64,000 nt of DNA from CBFFRJ01 sp051486985 (GTDB lineage: Bacteria; Pseudomonadota; Gammaproteobacteria; Enterobacterales; Enterobacteriaceae): the NCBI RefSeq assembly GCF_051486985.1, contig NZ_JAHVDV010000007.1, positions 86,153-150,152 on the forward strand. Reading direction: 5' to 3'. Position 1 is the first letter of the stretch, and the number at the start of each line of letters is the position of its first letter. Positions 23,654 to 33,134 of this stretch are shown here, in pieces. A program made the translations under genes and the position numbers. The notes beneath the pieces were generated by a model that worked only from the letters and a program-made list of their open reading frames with translations, did no database searches and had not been told where the DNA came from.

Positions 23654-25423
23654 TCAGTTTTTCTCTTCCTTTTTCACCACTTCGATACCCAGCTCGGTTA
23701 AAGATGCCGGGTTAGCAAAGCTCGGTGCTTCTGTCATCAGACAAGCAGCGGCGGTGGTTTTCGGGAAGGCAATCACATCACGAATGTTGTCGGTTCCGGT
23801 CAGCAGCATGGTCAGACGGTCAAGACCGAAGGCCAGGCCCGCATGCGGCGGGGTACCATATTTCAGCGCATCAAGCAGGAAGCCAAATTTCTCACGCTGT
23901 TCCTGCTCGTTGATGCCCAGGATGCCGAACACGGTCTGCTGCATCTCACCGCTGTAAATACGTACGGAACCGCCACCCACTTCATAACCGTTGATGACCA
24001 TATCGTAGGCGTTAGCCACCGCTTCTTCCGGTGCTGCTTTCAGCTCGGCTGCGGTCATGTCTTTAGGTGAGGTGAAGGGGTGGTGCATCGCCGTCAGGCC
24101 ACCTTCGCCATCGTCTTCAAACATCGGGAAGTCGATAACCCACAACGGTGCCCATTTGTTTTCATCGGTCAGGCTGAGATCTTTACCCAGTTTCAGACGC
24201 AGCGCGCCCAGCGCATCGGCAACCACTTTTTTGTTGTCAGCGCCGAAGAAGATCATGTCGCCATCCTGCGCACCGGTGCGTTCCAGAATGGCTTCCACAA
24301 TCTCTGAATTCAGGAACTTGGCTACCGGGCTGTTAATGCCTTCCAGCCCTTTAGCGCGTTCATTAACCTTGATGTACGCCAGTCCTTTCGCGCCATAAAT
24401 CTTCACGAAATTGCCGTACTCATCGATAAGCTTACGGGTCAGGGCCGCGCCACCGGGCACACGCAGAGCCGCCACGCGTCCTTTAGGATCGTTGGCCGGG
24501 CCTGCAAAGACAGCAAACTCAACGGATTTCAGCAGATCCGCTACGTCCACCAGCTCCATCGGGTTACGCAGATCCGGCTTATCGGAGCCGTAACGGCGCT
24601 CGGCTTCAGCAAAGGTCATGATCGGGAACTGCCCCAGATCCACGCCTTTAATATCCAGCCACAGCTTGCGAATCAAATCTTCCATCACTTCGCGTACCTG
24701 CGGTGCGGTCATGAAAGAGGTTTCGACGTCGATCTGGGTGAACTCCGGCTGGCGGTCAGCACGCAGGTCTTCGTCACGGAAGCATTTAACAATCTGGTAG
24801 TAACGGTCAAAACCGGACATCATCAACAGCTGTTTGAACAGCTGAGGTGACTGCGGCAGTGCGTAAAACTTACCTTTATGCACGCGGCTTGGCACCAGGT
24901 AGTCACGAGCGCCTTCCGGCGTCGCTTTGGTCAGCATCGGCGTTTCGATGTCCAGGAAGCCGTGGTCATCCATAAAGCGACGCACAAAGCTGGTGATTTT
25001 CGCTCGGGTTTTCAGACGCTGCGCCATTTCCGGGCGACGCAGATCGAGATAGCGGTATTTCAGACGCGCTTCTTCGGTGTTGACCTGATTGGAGTCCAGC
25101 GGCAACGGCTCGGAACGGTTGATAATGGTGAGTTCTGTGGCAAAGACCTCGACTTCACCCGTTGCCATGTCGCTGTTGACGTTTTTCTCGTCGCGCGCAC
25201 GCACCGTGCCGGTGACGACGATGCAGAACTCATTACGCAGTTCAGAGGCCAGCTTAAAGGCTTCTGCATCCGGATCGAAGAACACCTGAACGATGCCTTC
25301 GCGGTCACGCATATCGATGAAAATAAGGCTGCCGAGATCACGACGACGGTTGACCCAACCACACAAAGTCACCTGCTGCCCGACGTGGGTCTTACGCAGT
25401 TGCCCGCAATATTCTGTACGCAT
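23654..25423 (-). CDS. aspS: Aspartyl-tRNA synthetase
   Basis: The 589-residue class II synthetase of the bacterial type has an N-terminal OB-fold anticodon-binding domain (GQLRKTHVGQQVTLCGWVNRR region), the catalytic core with motif 2 around FRDEDLRADRQPEFTQ, an inserted GAD domain, and motif 3 in GLAFGLDRLTML. It charges tRNA-Asp. Length is within one residue of E. coli AspS. The gene is divergent from yecD; the 265-base gap should hold both promoters. Confidence 0.98.
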   Translation of the reverse strand: MRTEYCGQLRKTHVGQQVTLCGWVNRRRDLGSLIFIDMRDREGIVQVFFDPDAEAFKLASELRNEFCIVVTGTVRARDEKNVNSDMATGEVEVFATELTIINRSEPLPLDSNQVNTEEARLKYRYLDLRRPEMAQRLKTRAKITSFVRRFMDDHGFLDIETPMLTKATPEGARDYLVPSRVHKGKFYALPQSPQLFKQLLMMSGFDRYYQIVKCFRDEDLRADRQPEFTQIDVETSFMTAPQVREVMEDLIRKLWLDIKGVDLGQFPIMTFAEAERRYGSDKPDLRNPMELVDVADLLKSVEFAVFAGPANDPKGRVAALRVPGGAALTRKLIDEYGNFVKIYGAKGLAYIKVNERAKGLEGINSPVAKFLNSEIVEAILERTGAQDGDMIFFGADNKKVVADALGALRLKLGKDLSLTDENKWAPLWVIDFPMFEDDGEGGLTAMHHPFTSPKDMTAAELKAAPEEAVANAYDMVINGYEVGGGSVRIYSGEMQQTVFGILGINEQEQREKFGFLLDALKYGTPPHAGLAFGLDRLTMLLTGTDNIRDVIAFPKTTAAACLMTEAPSFANPASLTELGIEVVKKEEKN

Positions 25424-25688
25424 GAGATATCCCTTAACTTAGCCGCAGGCTGTTTGTTGCCTGCCCTGCAGGCGACGTTATCGCAGCTTTAGCTGAATGT
25501 CACAACTGGATGAAAAAAGGCGGCTATTATACTGGAAATAATGGCTGACGATAAGCCCGATACTGCCTGTACGCGCGTTTGCTGCACGCTTAGCGGCTAT
25601 TCTCACAAAAATTAACAAAAATTGTAAACCGTGCAGGAGTGCGTACCGGGTAAGGTAATGTGATGCCGTTCATATTCCAGGAGTAATT

Positions 25689-26255
25689 ATGCTGCAACTT
25701 GATGCCACAAAAACCGCGCTGGTCGTTATCGATTTACAGGAAGGTATTCTGCCTTTCGCCGGCGGACCCTATAGCGCAGCCCAGGTGGTCTCCCGCTCCG
25801 CTAAACTGGCGGATAAATTCCGTGCCGCAGGTGCGCCCGTTATGCTGGTGCGCGTGGGCTGGTCGGCGGATTTTGCTGAAGCATTAAAACAGCCGGTGGA
25901 TGCTGCAGCAGGCGGACATGCCCTGCCTGAAAACTGGTGGGACTACCCCGCGGCTTTGGGTAAACAGGAGAGCGATATTGAAGTGACCAAACGCCAGTGG
26001 GGGGCTTTTTACGGCACCGATCTTGAGCTGCAACTGCGCCGCCGTGGCATTGAAACCATCGTGCTGTGCGGTATCTCAACCAACATTGGCGTCGAGTCAA
26101 CTGCCCGTAACGCATGGGAACTGGGCTTCAGTCTGGTGGTTGTCGAAGATGCCTGTGCCGCCGCAACCGCTGAACAACACCAGGGGAGCATGACAAACAT
26201 CTTCCCGCGCATTGGCCGCGTTCGCACAACAGACGAGATCCTCGCCGCGCTATGA
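25689..26255 (+). CDS. yecD: Isochorismatase-family cysteine hydrolase YecD
   Basis: The 188-residue protein matches E. coli YecD. The isochorismatase-fold triad is visible as Asp in VVIDLQEGI, Lys in EVTKRQWGAFYGTDL and Cys in ETIVLCGISTNIGVEST. The physiological substrate is not known; related enzymes hydrolyse amides or vinyl ethers. The stop overlaps yecE by four bases, indicating co-translation. A good ribosome site (CCAGGAG) precedes the start. Confidence 0.94.
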   Translation: MLQLDATKTALVVIDLQEGILPFAGGPYSAAQVVSRSAKLADKFRAAGAPVMLVRVGWSADFAEALKQPVDAAAGGHALPENWWDYPAALGKQESDIEVTKRQWGAFYGTDLELQLRRRGIETIVLCGISTNIGVESTARNAWELGFSLVVVEDACAAATAEQHQGSMTNIFPRIGRVRTTDEILAAL

Positions 26256-27070
26256 TCTATCTTGGCCTTCCACAGTGGTCGCACCCCAAATGGGTGCGCA
26301 TGGGTATCACCGGGCTTGAAGAGTACGCCCGACACTTTAACTGCGTGGAGGGTAACACGACGCTTTACGCCCTGCCGAAAGCAGAAATCGTTCAGCGCTG
26401 GCGGGAACAGACACAAGATAATTTCCGTTTTTGCTTTAAATTCCCGGCCACCATTTCCCATACCGCCTCGCTGCGCCAGTGTGGCGATTTGACGCTGGAA
26501 TTTTTTACCCGCATGACGCCTCTGGCCGATCGCATCGGCCAGTACTGGTTACAGCTTCCGGCTACGTTTGGTCCGCGCGACATGCCTGCGCTTTGGGCTT
26601 TTCTGGATAGCTTACCGGCGGAATTTACCTATGGCGTGGAAGTGCGCCACCCGTCGTTTTTTGCCAAAGGCGATGATGAACGCTTTCTCAACCGTGGGCT
26701 GCATCAGCGTAACGTCAACCGCGTGATCCTCGACAGCCGCCCGGTTCATTGCGCCATACCGCATAGTGAAGCGGTGAGAGAGGCGCAACGGAAAAAACCG
26801 AAAGTCCCGGTGCACGCGCTGGTCACCGCACATAACCCAATGGTGCGCTTTATCGGTAGCGATAACATGCTACAGAACCGCGAATTATTTGCGGTCTGGC
26901 TGGAAAAACTGCCCTTATGGGAAAAGACCACCACGCCTTATCTCTTTCTGCATACGCCGGATATTGCCCAGGCTCCTGAGCTTGTGGATACCTTATGGCA
27001 CGATTTGCAGCAGGCCGTGCCTTCTGTTGGCACTCCTCCGTCCATCCCTTCGCAATCTTCTCTTTTCTGA
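26252..27070 (+). CDS. yecE: DUF72 protein YecE
   Basis: The 272-residue product has the same length as E. coli YecE. It carries the DUF72 pattern: MIYLGLPQWSH at the N-terminus, FNCVEGNTTLYALP with conserved Glu, and FCFKFPATISHTA. The fold is a TIM barrel; function is unknown. Coupling with yecD by an ATGA overlap suggests a shared pathway, which is inference. Confidence 0.93.
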   Translation: MIYLGLPQWSHPKWVRMGITGLEEYARHFNCVEGNTTLYALPKAEIVQRWREQTQDNFRFCFKFPATISHTASLRQCGDLTLEFFTRMTPLADRIGQYWLQLPATFGPRDMPALWAFLDSLPAEFTYGVEVRHPSFFAKGDDERFLNRGLHQRNVNRVILDSRPVHCAIPHSEAVREAQRKKPKVPVHALVTAHNPMVRFIGSDNMLQNRELFAVWLEKLPLWEKTTTPYLFLHTPDIAQAPELVDTLWHDLQQAVPSVGTPPSIPSQSSLF

Positions 27071-27118
27071 ATGGATTACCTATCATTGTAAAGCCATCAG
27101 GTATTAAAGGGAGTTTGT

Positions 27119-27514
27119 ATGGTTAGCGCGCTGTATGCCGTGCTGGGTGCGTTACTGCTCATTAAGTTTTCTTTTGATGTTGTTCGTCTGCGGATGCAAT
27201 ACCGCGTCAGCTATGGCGACGGTGGGTTCAGCGAGCTGCAAAGTGCAATCCGCATTCACGGAAACGCGGTGGAGTACATCCCCGTTGCGTTGATCCTGTT
27301 GCTGTTTATGGAAATGAATGGCGCCGAAACCTGGATGGTTCATGTGTGCGGCATTCTGCTGATTGTCGGGCGACTGATGCACTACTATGGTTTTCATCAT
27401 CGCCTGTTTCGCTGGCGGCGTTCAGGCATGAGCGCCACCTGGTGTGCCCTGCTGCTGATGGCGCTTGCCAACCTGTGGTATATGCCGTGGGAGTTGGTTT
27501 TCTCCCTGCGTTAG
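27119..27514 (+). CDS. yecN: MAPEG-family membrane protein YecN
   Basis: This 131-residue protein has about four membrane helices and the MAPEG-family pattern (RIHGNAVEYIPVALILLLFME, with the conserved Asn-Glu pair; GRLMHYYGF). MAPEG proteins in eukaryotes handle glutathione and eicosanoids; the bacterial role is unclear. It begins 48 bases after yecE behind AAAGGGAG and has the E. coli length. Confidence 0.92.
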   Translation: MVSALYAVLGALLLIKFSFDVVRLRMQYRVSYGDGGFSELQSAIRIHGNAVEYIPVALILLLFMEMNGAETWMVHVCGILLIVGRLMHYYGFHHRLFRWRRSGMSATWCALLLMALANLWYMPWELVFSLR

Positions 27515-27553
27515 CGCACAATACGCCACTTTGTTTTCCCAGGTATTTACATT

Positions 27554-28297
27554 ATGTCTAACCGCGACACGCTTTTTTCCGCGCCTATCGCCAGCCTGGG
27601 CGACTGGACTTTCGATGAACGGGTAGCTGAAGTCTTCCCCGATATGATCCAGCGTTCCGTTCCGGGTTACTCCAACATTATTTCGATGATCGGCATGCTT
27701 GCCGAACGCTTCGTGCAGCCGCAGACGCAGATTTACGATCTGGGTTGTTCACTGGGTGCGGCCACGCTGTCGGTACGCCGCAACATTCATCATGACGGTT
27801 GCAAAATTATCGCCGTGGACAACTCCCCTGCAATGGTGGAGCGCTGCCGTCGTCATATCGACGCCTATAAAGCGCCAACACCCGTCCAGGTTGTTGAGGG
27901 TGATATCCGTGATGTGACCATCGAAAACGCCTCGCTGGTGGTGCTGAACTTCACCCTGCAATTCCTTGAGCCAGCAGAGCGTCAGGCACTGCTCGACAAG
28001 ATTTATCAGGGGCTGAACCCAGGTGGTGCGCTGGTCCTGTCCGAGAAATTCAGCTTTGAAGATGAAACCGTCGGTGAGTTGTTATTTAACATGCATCACG
28101 ACTTTAAGCGCGCCAACGGCTACAGCGAGCTGGAGATCAGCCAGAAACGCAGCATGCTGGAAAATGTGATGCTGACGGACTCCGTCACCACCCACAAATC
28201 ACGCCTGCGCAGCGCCGGGTTTGAGCACAGCGAAGTCTGGTTCCAGTGTTTTAACTTCGGTTCACTGGTGGCTGTTAAAGCAGGGAATGGCGCATGA
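27554..28297 (+). CDS. cmoA: Carboxy-SAM synthase
   Basis: The 247-residue Rossmann methyltransferase-like enzyme matches E. coli CmoA. The SAM motif is YDLGCSLGAATLS, with the prephenate- and carboxy-SAM-binding Arg/Tyr residues in the N-terminal and C-terminal parts. It makes carboxy-S-adenosylmethionine from SAM and prephenate. The stop overlaps the cmoB start by four bases, so donor synthesis and use are coupled. Confidence 0.97.
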   Translation: MSNRDTLFSAPIASLGDWTFDERVAEVFPDMIQRSVPGYSNIISMIGMLAERFVQPQTQIYDLGCSLGAATLSVRRNIHHDGCKIIAVDNSPAMVERCRRHIDAYKAPTPVQVVEGDIRDVTIENASLVVLNFTLQFLEPAERQALLDKIYQGLNPGGALVLSEKFSFEDETVGELLFNMHHDFKRANGYSELEISQKRSMLENVMLTDSVTTHKSRLRSAGFEHSEVWFQCFNFGSLVAVKAGNGA

Positions 28298-29265
28298 TTA
28301 CCTTTGAGCGTTTTTATCAGCAAATTGCCGTCAGCCCGCTATCACACTGGCTGGAAACCCTGCCGGCACAAATTGCCAGCTGGCAGCGTGAATCGGTGCA
28401 CGGGCAAGTCAAGCAGTGGACCAGCGCGATAAACTATCTGCCTGAGCGAAAACCGCACCACCTCGATCTGCTTAATGGTGTCATTGCATCAAGTGAAGCG
28501 CCATTAAGTGCCGGTGAACTGACCCGCATTGAAACTCATCTGCGCAATCTGATGCCGTGGCGTAAAGGCCCTTTCTCTCTTTACGGGCTGCAGATCAACA
28601 CTGAGTGGCGCTCTGACTGGAAATGGGATCGCGTTTTACCTCATCTTTCCGATCTGCGTGGCCGCACAATCCTCGATGTGGGGTGCGGGAGCGGTTATCA
28701 CCTGTGGCGCATGATCGGGGCCGGGGCAAAATTCGCCGTGGGTATCGACCCGACACCGCTGTTCCTGCATCAGTTCGAAGCGGTGCGTAAGCTGTTAGGT
28801 GACGATCGCCGCGCCCATCTGTTGCCGCTGGGCATTGAGCAGCTTCCTGCCCTGAATGCTTTCGATACCGTCTTCTCAATGGGCGTGCTCTACCATCGTC
28901 GATCTCCGCTGGAGCATCTCTGGCAGCTTAAAGATCAACTGGTGCAGGACGGCGAGCTGGTGCTGGAGACGCTGGTGGTCGAGGGTGACGAGAATACCGT
29001 TCTGGTACCAGGCGATCGCTATGCGCAAATGCGCAACGTCTATTTCATTCCCTCCGCCGCCGCGTTGAAGAACTGGCTGGAAAAGTGCGGTTTTGTTGAT
29101 GTGCGTATAGTTGACGTCTGCACAACGACGGTCGAAGAGCAGCGCCGTACCGACTGGATGATCACCGAATCGCTGGCCGAATTCCTTGACCCCAACGACA
29201 GCAGCAAAACCATAGAGGGCTACCCCGCCCCGGTTCGCGCCGTGCTGATTGCCAGAAAGCCCTAA
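28294..29265 (+). CDS. cmoB: tRNA U34 carboxymethyltransferase
   Basis: The 323-residue enzyme has the E. coli length. The Rossmann motif is ILDVGCGSGYHLWRM, and the VFSMGVLYHRRSPLEHL segment is diagnostic of CmoB. It transfers the carboxymethyl group of carboxy-SAM to 5-hydroxyuridine 34 in wobble tRNAs, giving cmo5U. In E. coli torZ and torY follow; here they are absent, and a repeat cluster and cutC follow instead. Confidence 0.97.
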   Translation: MITFERFYQQIAVSPLSHWLETLPAQIASWQRESVHGQVKQWTSAINYLPERKPHHLDLLNGVIASSEAPLSAGELTRIETHLRNLMPWRKGPFSLYGLQINTEWRSDWKWDRVLPHLSDLRGRTILDVGCGSGYHLWRMIGAGAKFAVGIDPTPLFLHQFEAVRKLLGDDRRAHLLPLGIEQLPALNAFDTVFSMGVLYHRRSPLEHLWQLKDQLVQDGELVLETLVVEGDENTVLVPGDRYAQMRNVYFIPSAAALKNWLEKCGFVDVRIVDVCTTTVEEQRRTDWMITESLAEFLDPNDSSKTIEGYPAPVRAVLIARKP

Positions 29266-29287
29266 TCTCTGTTCAAACCAGCAGCAG

Positions 29288-29626
29288 AGGCATTGCAGCA
29301 ACGCAGCGAGTTCCCGGGAGTTTAGACCGGGGCGAGCGAGGAGAGCGAACGCCGCTGCGGGCCGGAAGATGCAGGGGAAGCCTTCTCCACAATAGTCCGG
29401 TTTGCAGCAACGCAGCGAGCACCCTGAAGTTTACAGAAGTAAATGACCGGGGCGAGCGAGGAGAGCGAACGCCGCTGCGGGCCGGAATATGCAGGGGAAG
29501 CCTTCTCCACAATAGTCCGGTTTGCAGCAAGGCAGCAACGCAGCGAGGACCCGGGAGTTTACATAAGTAAATGACCGGGGCGAGCGAGGAGAGCGAACGC
29601 CGCTGCGGGCCGGAATATGCAGGAGA
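29288..29626. repeat. Three tandem copies of a ~120-base dispersed repeat
   Basis: The core CCGGGGCGAGCGAG starts at about 29327, 29447 and 29576 (periods about 120 and 129 bases). Units share GCAGCAACGCAGCGAG, a TTTAC-ATAA-GTAAA hairpin, GAGAGCGAACGCCGCTGCGGGCCGG and AATAGTCCGG (the longest blocks here abbreviated). The first unit lacks the hairpin, and the third has a 9-base insertion near its start. The copy at 22981-23080 is a distant, inverted relative. The 448-base cmoB-cutC gap holds these repeats and the cutC terminator and no credible gene. Confidence 0.85.
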
Positions 29627-29631
29627 AGGAC

Positions 29632-29663
29632 AAAAAAAGACCCCTGTTGAAATTGCAGGGGCC
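29632..29663 (-). terminator. Terminator after cutC
   Basis: On the minus strand the stem CCCCTG/CAGGGG with a 9-base loop is followed by TCTTTTTTT. It ends the yecM-cutC transcript 50 bases after the cutC stop. Confidence 0.85.
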
Positions 29664-29713
29664 TGGTACAAATAAGCATCATATTGGGCGACATGATGCT
29701 GCGGTAAAATCGG

Positions 29714-30457
29714 TTACTTCGCGTGACGGGCTATTTTTGCCTTCATCGCCGCGACGGCGTCGCCATCCACCCGGTAACGGGAGTACTCATCCGCTGTGGG
29801 GTCTGCCGACATCGATAATCCTGGGTTGCGATAACGCATAGGGGACGGTGTTAGTTGCCCCGCCGAGCTGTGTAGCTCCCGGATGCCGGCAGTCAGGAAG
29901 CAATCCAGATTGCTTTCTCTTACTCCTGCACCCGCTATTATTATTGGAACACCTGAACGGCCATTTAGTTCCGTAATTAATGAAATACCTTTTTCGGCAC
30001 CAGACTGCTGACCCGATGTCAGAATGCGTGCCACACCCAAATGGCCCAGAATATCAGCGGTTTGATAAGGGTCAGCACACATATCGAAAGCACGATGAAA
30101 TGTCACTTTCATTCCCTGTGCGGCATGCATAATCTGCTGCATCCGGGTCACATCGACGTTGCCCTCTTCGTCCAGTACCCCCGTGACCAGCCCTGGAAAG
30201 CCCAGTTCACGCATGACCTGAATATCTTCCAGCATGACGGCAAACTCTTCGGCGTCGTAACAAAAATCGCCACCGCGTGGGCGCACGATAGGATGTACCG
30301 GAATGGTCACCGTCTGGCGAACCCGTTTAAGCACCCCGAGTGACGGCGTCAACCCGCCCTCCTTTGGTGCCGCGCACAATTCGATACGGTCGGCCCCATG
30401 ACGCTGTGCCGTTAATGCGCAGGCTGCGCTGTAACAACAGATCTCCAGTAACGTCAT
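29714..30457 (-). CDS. cutC: CutC-family copper homeostasis protein
   Basis: This 247-residue TIM-barrel protein matches E. coli CutC (248 residues). Conserved segments are EICCYSAACALTAQRHGADRIELCA, abbreviated as EICCYSAACAL plus RIELCA, then MKVTFHRAFDMC and ILTSGQQSGAEKG. The family is linked to copper tolerance, although in E. coli this role is debated because the phenotype was traced partly to a nearby small RNA. It follows yecM by 11 bases on the same strand. Confidence 0.94.
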   Translation of the reverse strand: MTLLEICCYSAACALTAQRHGADRIELCAAPKEGGLTPSLGVLKRVRQTVTIPVHPIVRPRGGDFCYDAEEFAVMLEDIQVMRELGFPGLVTGVLDEEGNVDVTRMQQIMHAAQGMKVTFHRAFDMCADPYQTADILGHLGVARILTSGQQSGAEKGISLITELNGRSGVPIIIAGAGVRESNLDCFLTAGIRELHSSAGQLTPSPMRYRNPGLSMSADPTADEYSRYRVDGDAVAAMKAKIARHAK

Positions 30458-30468
30458 TTTTCCTCCTT

Positions 30469-31035
30469 TCAGGCTTCCTGCTCGCTGGCTACAATGGCCT
30501 CAATGCTCCAGGGGTGAAACTTCACCGTCACTTTACCGTCTGTCACCGCCAGAGTGGGATTAGGCAGACGCTCGCGCTCTCCCCTGGGTGAGCTGGTTTT
30601 CACAAAAATGCCCGCCTGACGCAATCCCTCATCGGACAGCAGCGCCAGCGCGCGAGCGTTGAGCGTTTGCGGATCGCCCGGTAGTACAATCTCAATGTGC
30701 TCCCACCCCTCATGCGGGTAGCGCTTTTCCCCCGGCCACGGCAGTTCAACCACGCTAAAACGCCAGTGGGCAACACAAACGGGCTCGCGCAATCTGAACA
30801 AACAGATAGGGCGACCATTAATCAGGGTTTCAGATAGCAGTTCACCACACTGCTCAAGACCGCGACGCCAGCGTTCAGCCGTGGCGTTCTGGTGGCAGCG
30901 TAACGAGATGTGGTCAGCCTCAAGCGGTGCAATGTCCAGCCCAAGGCGTGTTATTAGTTGGGAAAAGTCAGCGCTAAATCGTGGCAGGTCTGCGCAAATG
31001 TCCTTCAGTTCTTCGAGTGTCTGCCAGGTGGCCAT
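30469..31035 (-). CDS. yecM: YecM family protein (VOC-like fold)
   Basis: ATG 31035 (MATWQTLEELKDICADLPRF) gives 188 residues, as in E. coli; the longer open frame would cross the argS promoter region. Conserved features are the HISLRCHQNATAERW segment and GWEHIEIVLPGD, with His/Glu residues suited to metal binding in a glyoxalase/VOC-like fold. The function is unknown. It is divergent from argS and precedes cutC as an operon. Confidence 0.92.
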   Translation of the reverse strand: MATWQTLEELKDICADLPRFSADFSQLITRLGLDIAPLEADHISLRCHQNATAERWRRGLEQCGELLSETLINGRPICLFRLREPVCVAHWRFSVVELPWPGEKRYPHEGWEHIEIVLPGDPQTLNARALALLSDEGLRQAGIFVKTSSPRGERERLPNPTLAVTDGKVTVKFHPWSIEAIVASEQEA

Positions 31036-31233
31036 ATGTGATATCCGTGCGGTGAGTAAGGCGGCTAATCTACCCTGTTCTGCTCCACAGACCAACCGTG
31101 ACACCCAATCATTAACCACTGCGGTTCCCCTGCTGACGACATGGGGCAATTGCAGTATACTCCCGCCTTTCATAATCAACACCCGGACGCAGCCGCACTC
31201 GTGCGTGTTGTGTCGACAATGTAAGGTATCCCG

Positions 31234-32967
31234 GTGAATATTCAGACGCTTCTCTCAGAAAAAGTCAGTCAGGCGCTCATTGCCGCAGGCGCGGCAGCAG
31301 ATTGTGAACCTCAGGTTCGTCAGTCAGCTAAAGTCCAGTTTGGCGACTATCAGGCTAACGGCGTGATGGCGATTGCTAAAAAACTGGGTATGGCCCCCCG
31401 ACAACTGGCAGAGCAGGTTCTGACCCATCTCGACCTCAACGGGATTGCCAGCAAGGTTGAGATAGCGGGCCCTGGTTTTATCAATATCTTCCTGGATCCC
31501 GCATTCCTTGCCGCGCACGTCAGCGAAGCGCTGAAGTCAGACCGTCTGGGCGTTGCAAAACCGCAGCCGCAAACCATTGTGATTGACTACTCTGCGCCAA
31601 ATGTGGCCAAAGAGATGCACGTGGGCCACCTGCGTTCAACCATTATTGGTGATGCAGCCGTCCGTACTCAGGAGTTTCTTGGTCATAAAGTGATCCGTGC
31701 GAACCATGTGGGCGACTGGGGCACACAGTTCGGCATGCTCATCGCCTACCTGGAAAAACAGCAGCAGGAAAACGCCGGTGAAATGGCGCTGGCGGACCTC
31801 GAAGGCTTCTACCGTGAAGCCAAAAAACATTACGACGAGGATGCCGAATTCGCCGAACGCGCCCGTGGCTACGTAGTGAAATTGCAGGGCGGCGACGAAT
31901 ACTGCCGTCAGATGTGGCGCAAGCTGGTTGACATCACTATGGGTCAGAACCAGATTGCCTATCAGCGTCTCAACGTGACCCTGACCCGTGACGATGTGAT
32001 GGGTGAAAGCCTCTACAACCCGATGCTGCCCGGCATCGTGGCCGATTTAAAGGCCAAAGGACTTGCGGTGGAGAGCGAAGGCGCAACGGTGGTCTTCCTT
32101 GATGAATACCAGAACAAAGAAGGCGAACCTATGGGAGTCATCATCCAGAAGAAGGATGGCGGCTACCTTTACACCACCACGGATATCGCCTGTGCGAAAT
32201 ACCGTTACGAAACCCTGCATGCCGACCGTGTGCTCTATTACATCGACTCACGCCAGCACCAGCATCTGATGCAGGCCTGGACCATCGTGCGTAAAGCCGG
32301 TTACGTGCCGGAAAGCATTCCGCTGGAACACCATATGTTTGGCATGATGCTCGGCAAGGACGGTAAACCTTTTAAAACCCGCGCTGGCGGTACCGTAAAA
32401 CTGTCCGATCTGCTGGATGAAGCACTGGAACGCGCCCGTCGCCTGGTGGCAGAGAAGAACCCGGATATGCCTGCCGATGAGCTGGAAAAACTGGCGAACG
32501 CCGTGGGTATCGGTGCGGTGAAATATGCGGATCTATCCAAAAACCGTACCACGGATTATGTGTTCGACTGGGACAATATGCTGGCATTCGAAGGCAACAC
32601 CGCGCCTTATATGCAGTATGCCTACACCCGCGTGCTGTCCGTGTTCCGTAAGGCCGGAATCGAAGAGAGCGCCCTGCTCAACGCACCGGTAATGATTGCA
32701 GAAGATCGTGAAGCACAGCTGGCAGCCCGCCTGCTGCAGTTTGAAGAGACGCTGAGCGTGGTTGCCCGCGAAGGGACACCACACGTGATGTGTGCCTACC
32801 TCTACGATCTGGCGGGCCTGTTCTCCGGCTTCTACGAGCACTGCCCGATCCTCAGCGCCGAAAGCGAAGCGGTGCGTAACAGCCGTCTGAAACTGGCGCT
32901 GCTGACCGCGAAGACCCTGAAACTTGGGCTGGATACTCTGGGTATCGAAACCGTCGAACGCATGTAA
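31234..32967 (+). CDS. argS: Arginyl-tRNA synthetase
   Basis: The 577-residue class I synthetase has the E. coli length and starts at a GTG (MNIQTLLSEKV). The HIGH-type motif is HVGHLRSTI after APNVAKEM, with the N-terminal additional domain that recognises the tRNA elbow and a C-terminal DALR anticodon domain (AFEGNTAPYMQYAYTR region). It charges tRNA-Arg. In E. coli flhE lies close downstream; here about 14.7 kb of accessory DNA intervenes. Confidence 0.98.
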   Translation: MNIQTLLSEKVSQALIAAGAAADCEPQVRQSAKVQFGDYQANGVMAIAKKLGMAPRQLAEQVLTHLDLNGIASKVEIAGPGFINIFLDPAFLAAHVSEALKSDRLGVAKPQPQTIVIDYSAPNVAKEMHVGHLRSTIIGDAAVRTQEFLGHKVIRANHVGDWGTQFGMLIAYLEKQQQENAGEMALADLEGFYREAKKHYDEDAEFAERARGYVVKLQGGDEYCRQMWRKLVDITMGQNQIAYQRLNVTLTRDDVMGESLYNPMLPGIVADLKAKGLAVESEGATVVFLDEYQNKEGEPMGVIIQKKDGGYLYTTTDIACAKYRYETLHADRVLYYIDSRQHQHLMQAWTIVRKAGYVPESIPLEHHMFGMMLGKDGKPFKTRAGGTVKLSDLLDEALERARRLVAEKNPDMPADELEKLANAVGIGAVKYADLSKNRTTDYVFDWDNMLAFEGNTAPYMQYAYTRVLSVFRKAGIEESALLNAPVMIAEDREAQLAARLLQFEETLSVVAREGTPHVMCAYLYDLAGLFSGFYEHCPILSAESEAVRNSRLKLALLTAKTLKLGLDTLGIETVERM

Positions 32968-32994
32968 CAGGTCTCTTTTACATTGAAAACCGAC

Positions 32995-33026
32995 AAGCCG
33001 TAGCGGGTGACGCTACGGCTTTTTTA
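32995..33026 (+). terminator. argS terminator
   Basis: The perfect 11-base stem AAGCCGTAGCG/CGCTACGGCTT with a 5-base loop is followed by a run of T. It closes the core argS unit at the left border of the accessory block. The 316-base argS-tpsB gap also carries the promoter-region repeats at 33135-33199. Confidence 0.93.
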
Positions 33027-33134
33027 TTGCGCCTTTTGACCGGAAATCATCCGTCTTTTCCCTGTACGCTTTTTAACCACCCTGCGCTTTACCTTCTGTC
33101 CCACACGCCCATATAGCCTGTTTTTGGCTAACTT

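Noticed and set aside
29273..29694. Overlapping minus-strand frames encoding repetitive Ser/Arg/Pro-rich peptides (up to 132 residues)
   Set aside because: They are translations of the GC-rich tandem repeat units; no ribosome sites or conserved protein features, and the cutC terminator lies inside the region.
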